Positions 49,400-61,030 of a DNA stretch of 64,000 nt are shown piece after piece. The position numbers and the translations under genes were made by a program. Within the stretch, counting starts at the first letter, position 1. Each line of letters begins with the position of its first letter. The notes beneath the pieces are model-generated. The model did not search any database. It worked only from the letters and a program-made list of their open reading frames with translations, and was not told the origin of the DNA. This DNA is from Clusia tigrina (lineage: Eukaryota; Arthropoda; Insecta; Diptera; Clusiidae), in NCBI GenBank assembly GCA_920105625.2, contig OV050030.1:408533034-408597033 (forward strand), given 5' to 3'.

Positions 49400-51310
49400 A
49401 TACAAAGAGAACTACTCGCGGTGTGACAGAAAAAGTGTTATATTCGATTTCAACATATGTTTGGATTCATTCAAACAAATCACCTCTGAAACTAAATTGA
49501 AATCATAACACACACTGCGAAACGGCGCAAAATCTAAATAGTTCCGATTACAAGGAAGTGTGGAGGTACAAGGGAGTGAAATTCCTTGTTCTTCTTGCAG
49601 GAGCATTAAAGTAGAGAACGCCAAGCAAAGGACTACTTCTTATTTCACCACTCATGAGCTTAAACACAAAACATGCATTGAGCATAGTTCTACGGGTTTT
49701 AAGAGACGGCAGACGAATAAGTTTAAGACGACTCACATAAGAGGGAAGTTGAAAATTGGAGTTCCATGTAAAGGAACGTAGGCAAAACAATAAGAACCGT
49801 TTTTGAACTGATTCAATAGCATCAGAGTAAAAGGCATATCTAGGACACCCAACAACACTTGCGTATTCTAATGATGGGGGTACTAAGGAAGTGTACAGAA
49901 GTTTGGTAATAAAGGGGTCTTTGAAGTGCTTTTCCCAGCGTTTTATGAAGCCTAGAGTCAGAGAAGCTTTGTTAACTACAGTTGCAACGTGTTTACCAAA
50001 AGTAAATTTTTGGTCAAAGGTCACACCTAAGTCGCACATATGATCAACGGATAACAATGGTTGATTGACAATGAAGTAAGGATGAACAGAGTGGGATGAT
50101 CTGGAAAAACACATTCGTTTGCATTTCTTGTAGTTTAGTTGCATAAAATTTATGTTGCACCAATCGCCAAGAACATTTAAATCATCTTGAAGCAACTGCG
50201 ATTCAATAGGGTTGTTAAATGAATTAAAAATTTTTCGTCGTCAGCAAGCATAAGAATGTTGCAATGGAATATACGCGAAGGAAGGTCGTCTATAAAAATT
50301 GAAAATAGTAATTGACCAAGGCTACCTTACGGCACACCAGAAGACGCGGGAAATTCAGTAGATAACAGTCCTTCAAATAACACCTATTGGGTACGCTGTG
50401 ACAAATATGATGTTACCATTTTATAAGTAATGGTGCGAAACCAAACCTAGAGAGTTTAAGGAGGAGAAGTCTATGGTTTACTACATCAAATGCCTTACTA
50501 AAGTCAGTATAAGTAGCGTCTGTTTTCATACCCTTAGCAAAGCCTTCGATCACGCGACAAGAAAATTCCAGCAGATTAGTGACAGTTGACTTTCCAGGCA
50601 TGAAACCATGCAGTTGGGAACTCATAAACGTATGAGCATAGAACGAAATTGGGGATGTTACGATTGCTTCCAGTAACTTAGGAAGAATGCCAAGTTTCGC
50701 AATCCCAGAGCAGATTTACTTATGTAGATTTACTGCCCGACTTATGCAGCGGTAAAATATATGACTTTTTCCACATATCGATAAAATGACCATATATAAG
50801 AGAAGCACTAAAAAGCGAAGTAATCGGAGAGACAAGCTAAAGACAACACTGCTTAAGAATAAAAGAAGGGATTAAGTCGGGACCTGGAGTAAAAGATGAT
50901 ATCAGCTAAAGCAAATGCTTGAGTACAATGCCATCATCAATAATAGGTTGATTCACTATGGCGGGTTGTATAGAGAAAGGCTATTTTATATTCTCCAGTA
51001 GAGTAGTTGGACTGAAAATAATCAGGGAAAAGATTACAGATACCCAAATCATCACTGGAGACATTGTCATTATACTTTATCGAAGACGGGATTGAACTAG
51101 TCTCACGTTTTGAATTTATAAAGTTCCAGAATGATTTATCGTCAACTTTTAAGTTGAATTTAACTTTAGTCAAATAGGTATCATAAGAGGATTTGTAAAG
51201 ATTTTGGTGCTTATCTCTAATTAATATATAGGACTTAAAATCGGCTACCTTAGCTGCAAATAGGCGACTTGGAAAGTATTTGTAAAAATAGAGCGTATCA
51301 GAATAGGTCT
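49400..51310 (-). mobile_element. Decayed LINE H, Jockey/CR1-like reverse transcriptase
   Basis: A minus-strand reverse transcriptase broken into at least three frames. Order in its sense: pre-RT KVDDKSFWNFINSKRE (about 51150-51100); palm with HGFMPGKSTVTNLLEF and YTDFSKAFDVVNH (about 50610-50475); GVPQGSLGQ-like and LADDE active-site region (about 50330-50235); thumb with DLGVTFDQKFTFGKH, LGFIKR and LEYASVVGCPRY (49548-50195). No RNase H follows, unlike LINE A, so this is a different clade (Jockey/CR1-like by motif style). Endonuclease and ORF1 are absent. Inactive. Confidence 0.9.
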
Positions 51311-52090
51311 ATTTGGCCGCAGTGACTTGGTGATTAGTTCCCGTTCTTAGCACAATCTACAATCTACTTCACTCATTTATTTGGTGAATTGTATCCGAAA
51401 TAAAGGACTAGATTTTAAAAATTTGTTTTCGGAAATATTCTTGTCAATTTTTATATCATAAAAACTTAAAAAAATTACTGCCGTACATTAATAGCAACTA
51501 AATTTATGATTTGAATAGGTCGCTGGCGTTGGAGTGTTTTCAAAATTTATTTAAAAATATTAGTAGCCACAGTACTTTCATCAAATGGCTGACAACCAAA
51601 AAGGTCCTGATACCAATTCGCATTGAATTGTTATAACACTATTTATTTTATGTATAACACCTGACACCAAAAAAGGTGCTGATGCTAATACGCATTATCA
51701 TAACAATATTAATTCTATGAACAGGATCTATAGTTGAATGACTGTACTTAAATAAAAATGTATGTACGGATAATGGAACAGTGGTATGTTTGTAGAGTTT
51801 TATATAAAAACTCACAAATTATTATTAATTATATTTATTATTCTTATTATTCTAAGTCTTTACACCGTATCAACAAATTGATATCTATGATTAATGGAAA
51901 CCGCTGAAAAAATTTATTTATAAAACAAAGTATAAAAAAACCATCAGAACGATAAATTTCAAGATTTTTTTAAATTACAAAAAATTACTTATGATTATAC
52001 GAATTACTCGCTTAGGCAGCATGGGGTGGCAGCATATTAATCTATAGGTTTCTTGTCTTGTACCGAGTATTTCGATTTCGGAAACGCAAT
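51311..52090. other. Intergenic with a two-copy 75-bp repeat
   Basis: caaaaaggtcctgataccaa and caaaaaaggtgctgatgcta start two diverged copies at about 51588-51725. No gene. Confidence 0.45.
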
Positions 52091-52400
52091 TATATGAAAG
52101 ACCTCCAATGTTAAAGGTAAATATTTAAGTTTAAAAGATATTAAATTTTATATATGTCAGATTGCTAGTATATGAAATACCTGAGATGTTGAAGGTGGAT
52201 ATTTAAGTTTAAAAGTGGTGCTTAAAATATGAGTCAGATAGTAATCCAAATGTGGCAAATAAGTCAGATTGGTAATATATGAAAGACCTGGTATGTTAAA
52301 GGTAAATATTAAAGTTTAAAAGATAATAAGTTTTAAATATGTCAGATATGTAATGTATTTAAAGAATCATCTTGCAAATGTAGCAAATCTCATGGAAAAA
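52091..52400. repeat. Irregular three-copy repeat
   Basis: tatatgaaagacctccaatg, tatatgaaatacctgagatg and tatatgaaagacctggtatg, each followed by ttaaagg or ttgaagg, atatttaagtttaaaag and a gtcagat word. Copies at about 52093, 52170 and 52278. Confidence 0.75.
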
Positions 52401-52800
52401 TAGATGAGTAAAATAGGGCTCAAAACGTTTGCCGCTTAAATCTTTTGTTTTAGAGAATGAAACTTTTAACACAATTTTTTAAGAGGCAAATTGTTACCTT
52501 CATTGACAAATTTTAAAGAAAAAATTGAAAAATGTTCGAACATTTTCTGAGCCTGATTTACTCCCACAATCACCTTCCACTATGCACTTTCTAATGATCA
52601 GGAATTGCTTCACTACGACCTGAAAAATGGGTAAAATTGTAAGCAAAACTTTGATTGCTCAAACAAGATCCGAAAAGTTTGTCGCTTAAGTCTTTTGTTT
52701 GCCAGACACACACTTTTTTTTGTACTATTTTTCCACAGCTTTGTGGTACTTCTCTTTAAAATTCTGTGTATCTAAAAAGTTTGTTTTACATTTGATTTTA
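52401..52800. other. Intergenic with a repeated motif
   Basis: The phrase gccgcttaaatcttttgttt (about 52430) recurs as gtcgcttaagtcttttgttt (about 52682). No gene. Confidence 0.45.
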
Positions 52801-53690
52801 ATTTCGTTGTTACTACATGCAACATCACAGCACTCAGCCTCACCATTCAAAGCGGGCATTGTTGTTGGCTGGCAATGAGGCATGCTGCAGCGTGGAGCGT
52901 ACTTGTAGTCTACCTGCTGCTGATGTGAACAACATTAAGCGTGGCTGCTTCCATAGTTGCATTCACGCACATGCGCTTTACACTAAAATAGTAAAATTTA
53001 TGACAGCCAATTTGGTAAATCTGGCTCTGCCAGAGCAACCGACACTCAAGTGTCGGACGGACGAGGCCGCAGACGTCAAAAAGACGCGTTTAGTGAGACT
53101 TTGATTTCTATTGAAATTCTTGTGTGCTTCTTTCTTTTCTTAACCTTTTCAATGTTATTTTTATTTGTAAGTATTTTTTTTTCGTTTGCCTCATTGCTCT
53201 TAACAATGTTACAGGGCATTCATAGACATGCTCTTGGTCCCGCATATAAGTGTAAGCGTTCAAAAGTCAAACTGTGTTTGCTCTCTTTTGTAGCCCTTTC
53301 TTTTATTATTATTACCACTTTTTTCACTTTTTATTTTCTCCATTAAATTATGACTTTTTGTGCTCTATATGTCGGCTTTTATGGTTCTCATACACATCAC
53401 TCACACTTAGGTCACTCTTTGCTCCTTTGCTCCTTTGCTATGCCACCGTCTCGCGGTGCACCACTTCCCTTTGAACGTCATTCAGTCTGCTCGGATTATT
53501 TAAACTCTTCTTTATGGCGTATTGTTGGCCTAGAAATTTGTATTTGCTGCTGCTGCCCATGCCCCTGCCTACCACTGGTGCCGCTGCTGTGTCAGTGTTT
53601 ATTATCAAAATGTGCGTGGAGCTCTGTTAGGCTCTTCTTTTATTTACAAAATGTTTTATTTTGATGGTTTTGTAGTTTTAAGCAGCAATA
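52801..53690. other. Higher-complexity non-coding island
   Basis: GC-richer, with short frames on the plus strand (52817-53104, 53050-53346, 53350-53664) that overlap each other and have no domain or codon pattern I trust. Candidate regulatory DNA or non-coding transcript. Confidence 0.25.
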
Positions 53691-55058
53691 AAATCATACA
53701 AAATCTGAAAAACTGAACCATCGTAAAAGTAAAATTTGTATTCAATACAAACGCTTATTAACTTGCCATTGAAACTGAAGCATCTCTTAAATGCAGCTTA
53801 ATATTGACTGCTATTGAGGACAATAGTGCCAGCCGCATAAATAATAACGCAGAACAGCAGTGGTAAACTGCAGTTTTGGACTGCGGAGATGGCAGCGCTC
53901 TTCGCTACGATATGCCTTTATTCGTCTATCAATTTATAATAACTGAAGGAATGAATGAATTCCTAGAGATCAGCAGTTCAGTTTGCTTTGAATGATTCAT
54001 TCTCTCCGTAATGTGAGATATCTGACCTTGCAGTTCAGTTTGCTGAGCATGAATTATTCACATCTCAATGTGGGATATTTGGTATTTTATTTTCGATTAG
54101 CTGCATTATCAAACAAGTGCATCTTTAAGCATCATAAACTAATAAATCCCTAAATGGAATGCGTTTGTTTTATAACTGAACTTTTGTACATATGTATCAG
54201 ACTATAAATAATCTTACGAGGAGTATATGTATATGTACATATATGTATATGAATATGTGTATGTATATGTATATGTATTTGTGTATGTATCAGTAGATGA
54301 ATCTGAAATATATAAAACAATAATTTTTACTATATATTTACTATATTGCCAATTTAATGAGAAACCCAAAGGAAACAAAAGAAAAGCAGAAGAATAATAA
54401 GCAAAGTCTAGGAAATAAATATATAGGCTGCCAAGTGAAATTTTAATCATAAATTCAAAAAGGACTCTATAAACTCATCCTTAAGAGCAACTGTAGTAAA
54501 TGCAGAATGTTAAGTCAAGGATTAATATGAACTCTTCGATCTATTGACTGACAAATTCAGATATGCCACAATTTCCGCAGATTGTCAACCGGTCTAGAGT
54601 TGCTACGTAAGCCCATCAGACCTCCTATTGTAGGATTATATTAAAGGGATCATATAATTTCAACTAAGAAGAATTGAAAATCTTAAAGGAAATATAAAAT
54701 ATATCATTGAGGAAGCTTAGGCCCATTTAAGTGAAAAATTAGAAGATAAATGAGTTTCCCGTGAGCTGCACCAATCGAAGTCGTGGAGTCTACTGAAGAT
54801 TCATATTATTCTATATGTCATAAAATTCTTCTGGCAGAAAGCCGCTGAAGGTCTCGAAGTCAATGCTGTGATTACATAATAAATAACTTGCTATATAAAT
54901 TATTAACAATAAATAAGATTATCTTTTGAGGAGAGAAGAAACAATCAAAGACAATTTTCGAATTTTCATTTGCTTCTATTGAGCTTGAATGGAAAGCCTT
55001 GTATAATTTTTCTTATATAAGGGCTGAGACTATTAAATCTCGTATAGCATAAATTTTC
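53691..55058. other. Intergenic, local duplications
   Basis: A 60-bp near-duplication (gcagttcagtttgct at 53968 and 54031, each followed by a gaatgatt or gaattatt, ctc and tgtga/gtggg-atat pattern) and a TATG-rich microsatellite at 54225-54295. No gene. Confidence 0.5.
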
Positions 55059-55071
55059 TACCAGTGGAGTT
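55059..55071. repeat. SINE target-site duplication, left
   Basis: TACCAGTGGAGTT repeats exactly at 55275-55287. Confidence 0.9.
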
Positions 55072-55274
55072 GCCGGCCTCTGTAGTATAGTGGTAAGAAT
55101 TCTAGACTCATACTCCAGGAGCAGTAGGGTCGAAAACTGTTCCGGGCATGGTATGAAAAACGCTTCTTTCTGAATCTTTTTTCTTCGAGTCCAAGGCCTC
55201 AGTTGCTAGAAATCATTCCCCCATCTCCCTGTAAACCTAATTAATTATGCTACAAGGTATTATAATAATAATAA
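55072..55274 (+). mobile_element. tRNA-derived SINE with TAA-repeat tail
   Basis: 203 bp. The 5' 75 bp look like a decayed tRNA gene: A box TAGTATAGTGG at 55083-55093 (as in Asp/Glu-type tRNAs) and a B-box-like GGTCGAAAACT at 55128-55138, spaced as in tRNA genes. These are an internal RNA polymerase III promoter. An unrelated middle part follows, then a tail of (TAA)n from about 55259. A perfect 13-bp TSD flanks it. The tail type and TSD length equal those of LINE A, suggesting LINE A-type machinery moved it; that is inference. Confidence 0.85.
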
Positions 55275-55287
55275 TACCAGTGGAGTT
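55275..55287. repeat. SINE target-site duplication, right
   Basis: Exact match to 55059-55071. Confidence 0.9.
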
Positions 55288-55890
55288 AGTATATACATGG
55301 GACAAATTAGTTTCAAAGAATCCGAATGAACAATTTCGTTGGCAACAGCTTGATTCCTATAATTCACTTGGAATATGAAGATAATTTCCTTTCCTTCCTT
55401 GGGAAAGTATATAAATTACATTTGTTAATCGTTGTTAAGTTCTTCTGTCCAGATATTAGATACTACATATCTCTAGAATTCTTACTTTTCGATTGGTTTA
55501 CAAACAAACAAATTTATATACAAAACTAATCCAACCGAGAGTATAATTCTATTTAACAAACAAACACAAAAATTAGTCTAGAATTTTTGTTATAACCTAT
55601 TTAGCCTTCACCACTTTCCGCTGCCTACCAGGGTCAACTGATTAAATTTCTAGACTTGCATAAATGTTCGTGTTCACACGTTTAAACCTCGTCCGAAGAA
55701 AATCAGAACAATAAGAAAAACTGCTAAACTAGTGTGTAATTACATTGTTATTGAGAGTACTACACAAGAAATTCCTGTTCGCTGACCTTAGAACGATAAT
55801 CTTTGAATCTGGCACATTCACATAACAAAAAATCTAAATATATATATAAAAAAGCCCCCTTCCCGGCCCTGTCAATTAAAAATATTTATT
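55288..55890. other. Intergenic, nothing recognised
   Basis: No gene or repeat assigned. Confidence 0.35.
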
Positions 55891-56270
55891 CATACTTGTA
55901 ATTTATGAGTATGGCGCTGCTAAGCAGATTTCCACAAACGATATGAATTAAATAATTACAGTTGACGGAGGCTGAGTTGGCGCCAAAAGTCAACTTTGGC
56001 GGTGTCGCCGCCGCACCGGCCTTTAATTGCTTCCAGAGTAGATTTGCGCGGCGATTTTGCATGAACTGGCGGCAGCAGCGGCATTGACGGCCACGGCGGC
56101 GCAACTAAATGTAAGAACGAAACAAAGCAAAGGTGCACAAATGCTGCATTAGCACGTGGGTTAATTGGAAAACTTATGAGCCGCTTCGACCGAGCCTGGC
56201 TTAGCTGCTGAAAATCAGCATTTTGCAAAGCGAGTCGGGGCAACGCAAAAAATTTAGAATGTGTTTAGTT
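55891..56270. other. Higher-complexity non-coding island
   Basis: GC-rich block with ggcggcagcagcggc and attagcacgtgggttaattg (an E-box CACGTG beside a TTAATTG homeodomain-like site, about 56149-56165). Overlapping minus frames lack domains. Candidate enhancer. Confidence 0.3.
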
Positions 56271-56378
56271 TATTTTTAGTTGCTTTTGTTTCTATTTTTA
56301 AATTTAATTTTGAATTTTTCATTTTCATTCATACTCGTATAAGAACCAATCAATTACAGCAGCTCTGTAGTTGGAAAT

Positions 56379-56421
56379 GCTCGCAAGTAAGCGATCATGT
56401 AGGCGGGAGATACTTGCGAGC
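56379..56421. repeat. Perfect 11-bp inverted repeat
   Basis: gctcgcaagta (56379-56389) and tacttgcgagc (56411-56421) around a 21-nt spacer. Could form a small hairpin; function unknown. Confidence 0.7.
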
Positions 56422-56596
56422 GGCTTAATCTGTAAGCGTACTCAGGTATACGCGTGAACCTAAACCATGACCATGAGTTTTATGCATAGTTACAATTACA
56501 GCTTTTGTTCACATGAATACATGGTGGAAGAAAATAAGGTGGCGTATGAGCGACAGTTTGCATTTTAGATTGAGTAAACATAGAAAAAACCAAACT

Positions 56597-57875
56597 GTCT
56601 CTCTTGGCATAGCTTTCGATCTGTCACTGCATCGTTTTACTCTTTATCACTTTTTCTCACTCTTTCACTCTGTTTCTTAGTTTTCTCCCTTTCTCTCCTT
56701 TTCGCCCAGTATCCCTTTATTTCCTTAGATGTATGCTTTCTCTATATACATGACTCTCTATATATTTCTATCCTTTCTCTTTTTTCTCTATTTTATCTAT
56801 ATATATATAACTCTATGTATATTTTTATCTCGTCTCTTTTTTCTCTATTTATGTAACTTTCGCTCATTTTCTCTGTTTTGGTCTCTACTTGTCCCTTTAA
56901 CTCTCTGTCGCACTGTCACTCTGTATCCCTCTATGTCTCTCTTTTTCTCTCTATTTCTCTCTATTTCTCCCTCTTTCTCCCTCTTTTCTCCCTCTCTCAA
57001 TTTATCTCTGTTTCTTTTTATAACTATCTCTTTCTGTATATCTGTTTCTTATCTCATTTTCTCCCCTTGTATCACTGTCGCTAATTATCCCCTTACTGCT
57101 CTCTCTTTCTCCCTTTTTCTCTCTCTTTACTTCTCTCTACTTCTCTCTTTTCTCCCTCTTTCACTTCACTTCCCTCTATTTCTCTCAATTTATCTCTGTT
57201 TATTAATATATCCATCTATCTCTGTATATCTCTTTATTACCTCATTTTTTCCCCTTGTATCACTGTCGCTAATTATCCCTTTACTGCTCTCTCTTTCTTT
57301 CTCTTAACTTCTCTCTATTTCTCTCTTTTCTCCCTCTTTCGCTTCACTTCCCTCTATCTCTCTCAATTTCTCTCTGTTTATTTATATATCTATCTCTCTC
57401 CGTATATCTCTTTTTTTCATTATCTCATCTTATATCACTTTCGCTCATCATATCTTTACTGCTCTCTTTCTCTCTCTTTATATCCCTTTGCCTCTGTCGT
57501 TCTTTATCTCTCTATTTCTCTCTTTTTCTCCTTATTTCTATCTGTCCCTCTCTCTTTTCCTCTTATTTCTCAATTTCTACCTCTTTTGCTTTGTATCCCT
57601 CTATTTCTCACAATTTACCCTTGTTTCTTTTTGCACCTATCTCTCACTCTGTATTTCTCTTATTTTTCTCTTTTTTCTCTCTTTATACAACTTCCACTAA
57701 TTTCCTCTCTTATGTTCTCTCAATATTTCTATATCTTTTTCTCTATTTCTCTCTCTTTCTAGCTCGTAATATCCCTTTGTCCTTATGCTGCTCTGTATCC
57801 CTATATTTTTCTCATTTTCTACCTCTTTCTTTCTCTCTTTTCTCTTTCTACATCTTTCCCCTCTCTGTTTCCGCG

Positions 57876-57916
<41 letters not shown>

Positions 57917-58505
57917 GTTTAACTATCCCCCTTACCTCATTATTTTTCTCTCTGTTTATTTCTCTCTTTTACTATATTTTCTTCTATTCGTCTGTTTTGG
58001 TCTATCTTTCTCTGTTTTCCTCTACCTTTGTCTCTTTTCCATTTCTTTCTCTCTATCCTTCTATTACTGTTTATATCTTTCTTTCCTTGCCTATCTCATT
58101 TTCTCTCCTTCTATATCTGTCCATCTCTTTCTCTATCTCTCAGTCCCCATCTGTGTCTCGGTTACTTTATTTTTCTCTCTGTATGTTTCTCTCTTTTGCT
58201 ATATTTCCTTATATTCGTCTGTTTTATTCTATCTTTCTCTGTTTTCCTCTATCTTTGTTTATTTTCAATTTCTTTCTCTCTATCCTTCTATCACTGTCTA
58301 TATCTATCTTTCCTTGCCTATCTCATTTTCTCTACTTTTATATATGTCCATCTCTTTCTCTATCTCTCAGTCCACATCTGTCTCTCGGTTACTTTGTCTT
58401 TTTCTTTCTATAGATGTCAATATGACTGTCTGCCTCTCTCTGTTTCTCTACCTCTCTATACCTCTGTATCTCACTCTCTCTCTCTTTCTTTCTGACTCTA
58501 TTATT
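56597..58505 (+). repeat. 1.9-kb pyrimidine-rich tract with nested tandem repeats
   Basis: Almost purely C/T-biased plus strand (tctctctttttctctct style). Inside it are larger units: three copies of 175-188 bp marked by tatcactgtcgctaattatc near 57070, 57258 and 57433 (last one diverged), and two copies of 227 bp at about 57935-58390 (marked by ctatctttctctgttttcct). A (CT)n core sits at 57878-57912. The 192- and 313-codon frames across it are low-complexity Ser/Leu/Phe/Tyr artefacts, not genes. Confidence 0.92.
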
Positions 58506-59329
58506 TGCTTCGATTGTACCGCATTGACATGAATTATTTGTTTAGAGTCGTATTTAAATAGTCGGGAATAATATTCCAGAACACTTCAACTAGAATATTC
58601 AGAAAGAGGTGCTGAAAAAGTTGGGACAGTAAAACGCTACTTAAATGGGGCTGTTCTACTTGGTGATGGCACATGAATCCATTCGAATCGAATACGAGAA
58701 TATGAGAAAAATATTTGTAAATCAAGAATAAAGTGATGAAATAAAGATAATAATTGATGAGACGGAAAATACAAGGATCCAAAGTAAACAGGACTCTTTA
58801 AAAATAAGAACAACAAAAATATTGTTAGCCAAAACCGATTTATTTTATTCAAAATTTGTGAAATTGTCTTAGATTGATAATGTAAATTAAGTCTTACTCG
58901 GGTTACTTATAAAGGGAGATTCAATTGGAGATTATAAATTACATCTGGCATAAATTATATATATATTCTGTGTAATATAAACAGCTGTATGTTGCCAATC
59001 TCCATATGTTCATCCTTGTAAGCCAGTTCCGTAAGTTGTGGGTTCTCCTCGGAGTCGCTATATCTCAGAGAAAGAACACACTACGTCAAAAGAACACCTG
59101 ATGTTCGCCATCATCGCCACTTACTCATACACAGCAACTGACTTTAAGACCAATTTTAAACAAAAACAAACCCGCACTATACAGTTCCTTGAGACCATCA
59201 CCTAATCTGCCACCATGTCTCCACCGTGATATGTTGTTGCTTATGATATGTTGTAGTATCGAAACTATGACACAGCATTGAGGCATTGACTGGCATGTTC
59301 GGCGGCTTAAGAAAAAATATTAAAACCGC
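58506..59329. other. Intergenic, nothing recognised
   Basis: No gene or repeat assigned. Confidence 0.35.
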
Positions 59330-60230
59330 TTGACACGCTTTGACATTTCATTCAACCTTTGCATTTCTATAACTTTCATTAGCTGCCCTCCGCCCCTCTC
59401 TGCCCCTCACCAACACAACCGCTTGTCCGTTGCTTACGTCTTCATAAATTTTCCTCTTTGTGTTTTTTGTTTCGTATTTTTACATTTTTTGTTTATATCT
59501 TGTAAAGAATTTTTTTAACAATCTTACGGTTCATTTTTATGATTTTCTATTATAACTATTAAATTTCTCTCGATATCTTCGCGGTTGTGGTTGCTGTGTG
59601 TAGTTGTTGTAAAAGCGTTGTTATCTTCGCGATACCGGTTTCATTGACATTTATGTATGCTTTTCACACAAACACACACACACGCGCGCACAAACTCTCG
59701 CTCAGAAAGTTATGAAAATAAAAAGCGTTCATTATGCCAGGGCGCGACGATTCCAATCTTGATTTGTTGTTCTTGTTGTCGTGTGTTTGTTCATCGTTGT
59801 ATTTGTCCGGCTTGTTGCGTTTTGAGTGATTCTTCTGTAGCTCTGTGGCTGCTTTCTTTGATGGATGATTGCATGTTCCAACTGTTGAACTGTCATTGTC
59901 GCTGTCAAATTGTGTTAATGTCACAAATATCAAATTATGATATTTTCGTTAATGTTGGCAACTTAATTAACCATTCTTTTATAACCCCCCCTTTAGGTGT
60001 TTCTCTTTTTATTTGATTGGAAATATACATTTTAACAAGTTTTTGTTGGCGGTGGCAGCAAAAGCAAAACCAAGTTGTCGATTTTATTATTATGATTTTT
60101 TAATTTGGTTTTTTGTGAAATTTTCCCGTCATATTTTTTGGGCTATTAAAATTCATAATGATAATGATACAAATGCATGCAGTGGCTTTAATGAAATTTG
60201 GTTCATTTCTTAAGAAAAAAATGCAGACAT
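59330..60230. other. Higher-complexity non-coding island
   Basis: Gttgttgt words, a short CA run at 59668-59688 and ttaattaacc. The 119-codon plus frame at 59657-60016 and the minus frame opposite it show no domain. Candidate regulatory DNA by composition. Confidence 0.25.
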
Positions 60231-60728
60231 AAATAATTGCCTTAAAAAATGCTGTAAAAATTACACTAAACAAAACTATAAAAATAGATTGAAAATTATT
60301 AAAGCTCAATTAAATACCAATAATCAACAGCTCTCATAATATCAATTCGTATAATAGTGTTTGGAAACCTTGGAGTGCTCTTGTATTTTAGATAGATAAT
60401 TCAGCTCAGTTATATTGATGGCTTGTACGATTCGGTCGCATTACTCAATAGGTCCCATAATTATCCTTACCTTAACCTATGAATACTTCTAGGGGCCATT
60501 TGGGGGCACTTGTGACCATCACCGAGTTATTTGGTGTACGTTCTCAGTGATAAACCCGCTCTTCACTGACAAAACTTTTATACTTTATACCGCATAGTAA
60601 TGGAACCAAACTTTATTAACGGTCACAAAATATTCGTCGTCACTAACTGGATCGACCTTCAACGTAGCCAAAAACCTTACTTCGGAGTGGTCCCTCGATT
60701 CTGTGGTTGATTCACAAGCAGCAACGTG
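60231..60728. other. Intergenic, nothing recognised
   Basis: No gene or repeat assigned. Confidence 0.35.
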
Positions 60729-61030
60729 TTGCTGGTAGGTAGGTAGGTAAGGCGGCCGACCGAAGGGCGCAATTAGGCCATTATTGATCCCTTGTGATAC
60801 CGCCTGAGACATCAAGTCCCATCCCTTTCAAAGGTCCAGCCATGTGGAGCTTTTAATGAAGCAGTTGATGGAGCTAATCTTTTTATCTGAGATATCTCCC
60901 AAAGAGTCCAGAAAGTGGTCGCCTAGGAAAGTGCCCCTCTTTTGGACAAAGCTGGACACGTGCATAACAGGTGTACAGTCGATGCTTCCCCCTTCTCGTC
61001 CATGCAACTACTGCAGAACTCCTAATTTCT
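60729..61030 (-). mobile_element. LINE fragment, family E, second copy
   Basis: The minus strand carries the same ORF2 end as 11377-11693: a SCMDEKGEASTVH-like Cys motif, then cacctgttatgcacgtgtcc, and a tail ending KSSTWLDL stop. The 3' UTR has gcggtatcacaagggatcaa, and the end is a run seen on the plus strand as ggtaggtaggtaggtaa (60735-60751). It has a frameshift relative to the copy at 11377-11693. Confidence 0.85.

Noticed and set aside
55072..55150. Functional tRNA gene
   Set aside because: A and B boxes are present but the B box and stems are decayed, and it is followed by a SINE body, TAA tail and TSD.
56729..58532. Long plus-strand frames of 192 and 313 codons
   Set aside because: They lie in the pyrimidine tract and encode only Ser, Leu, Phe, Tyr and Cys runs. 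All three frames are similarly open, which is a composition artefact.
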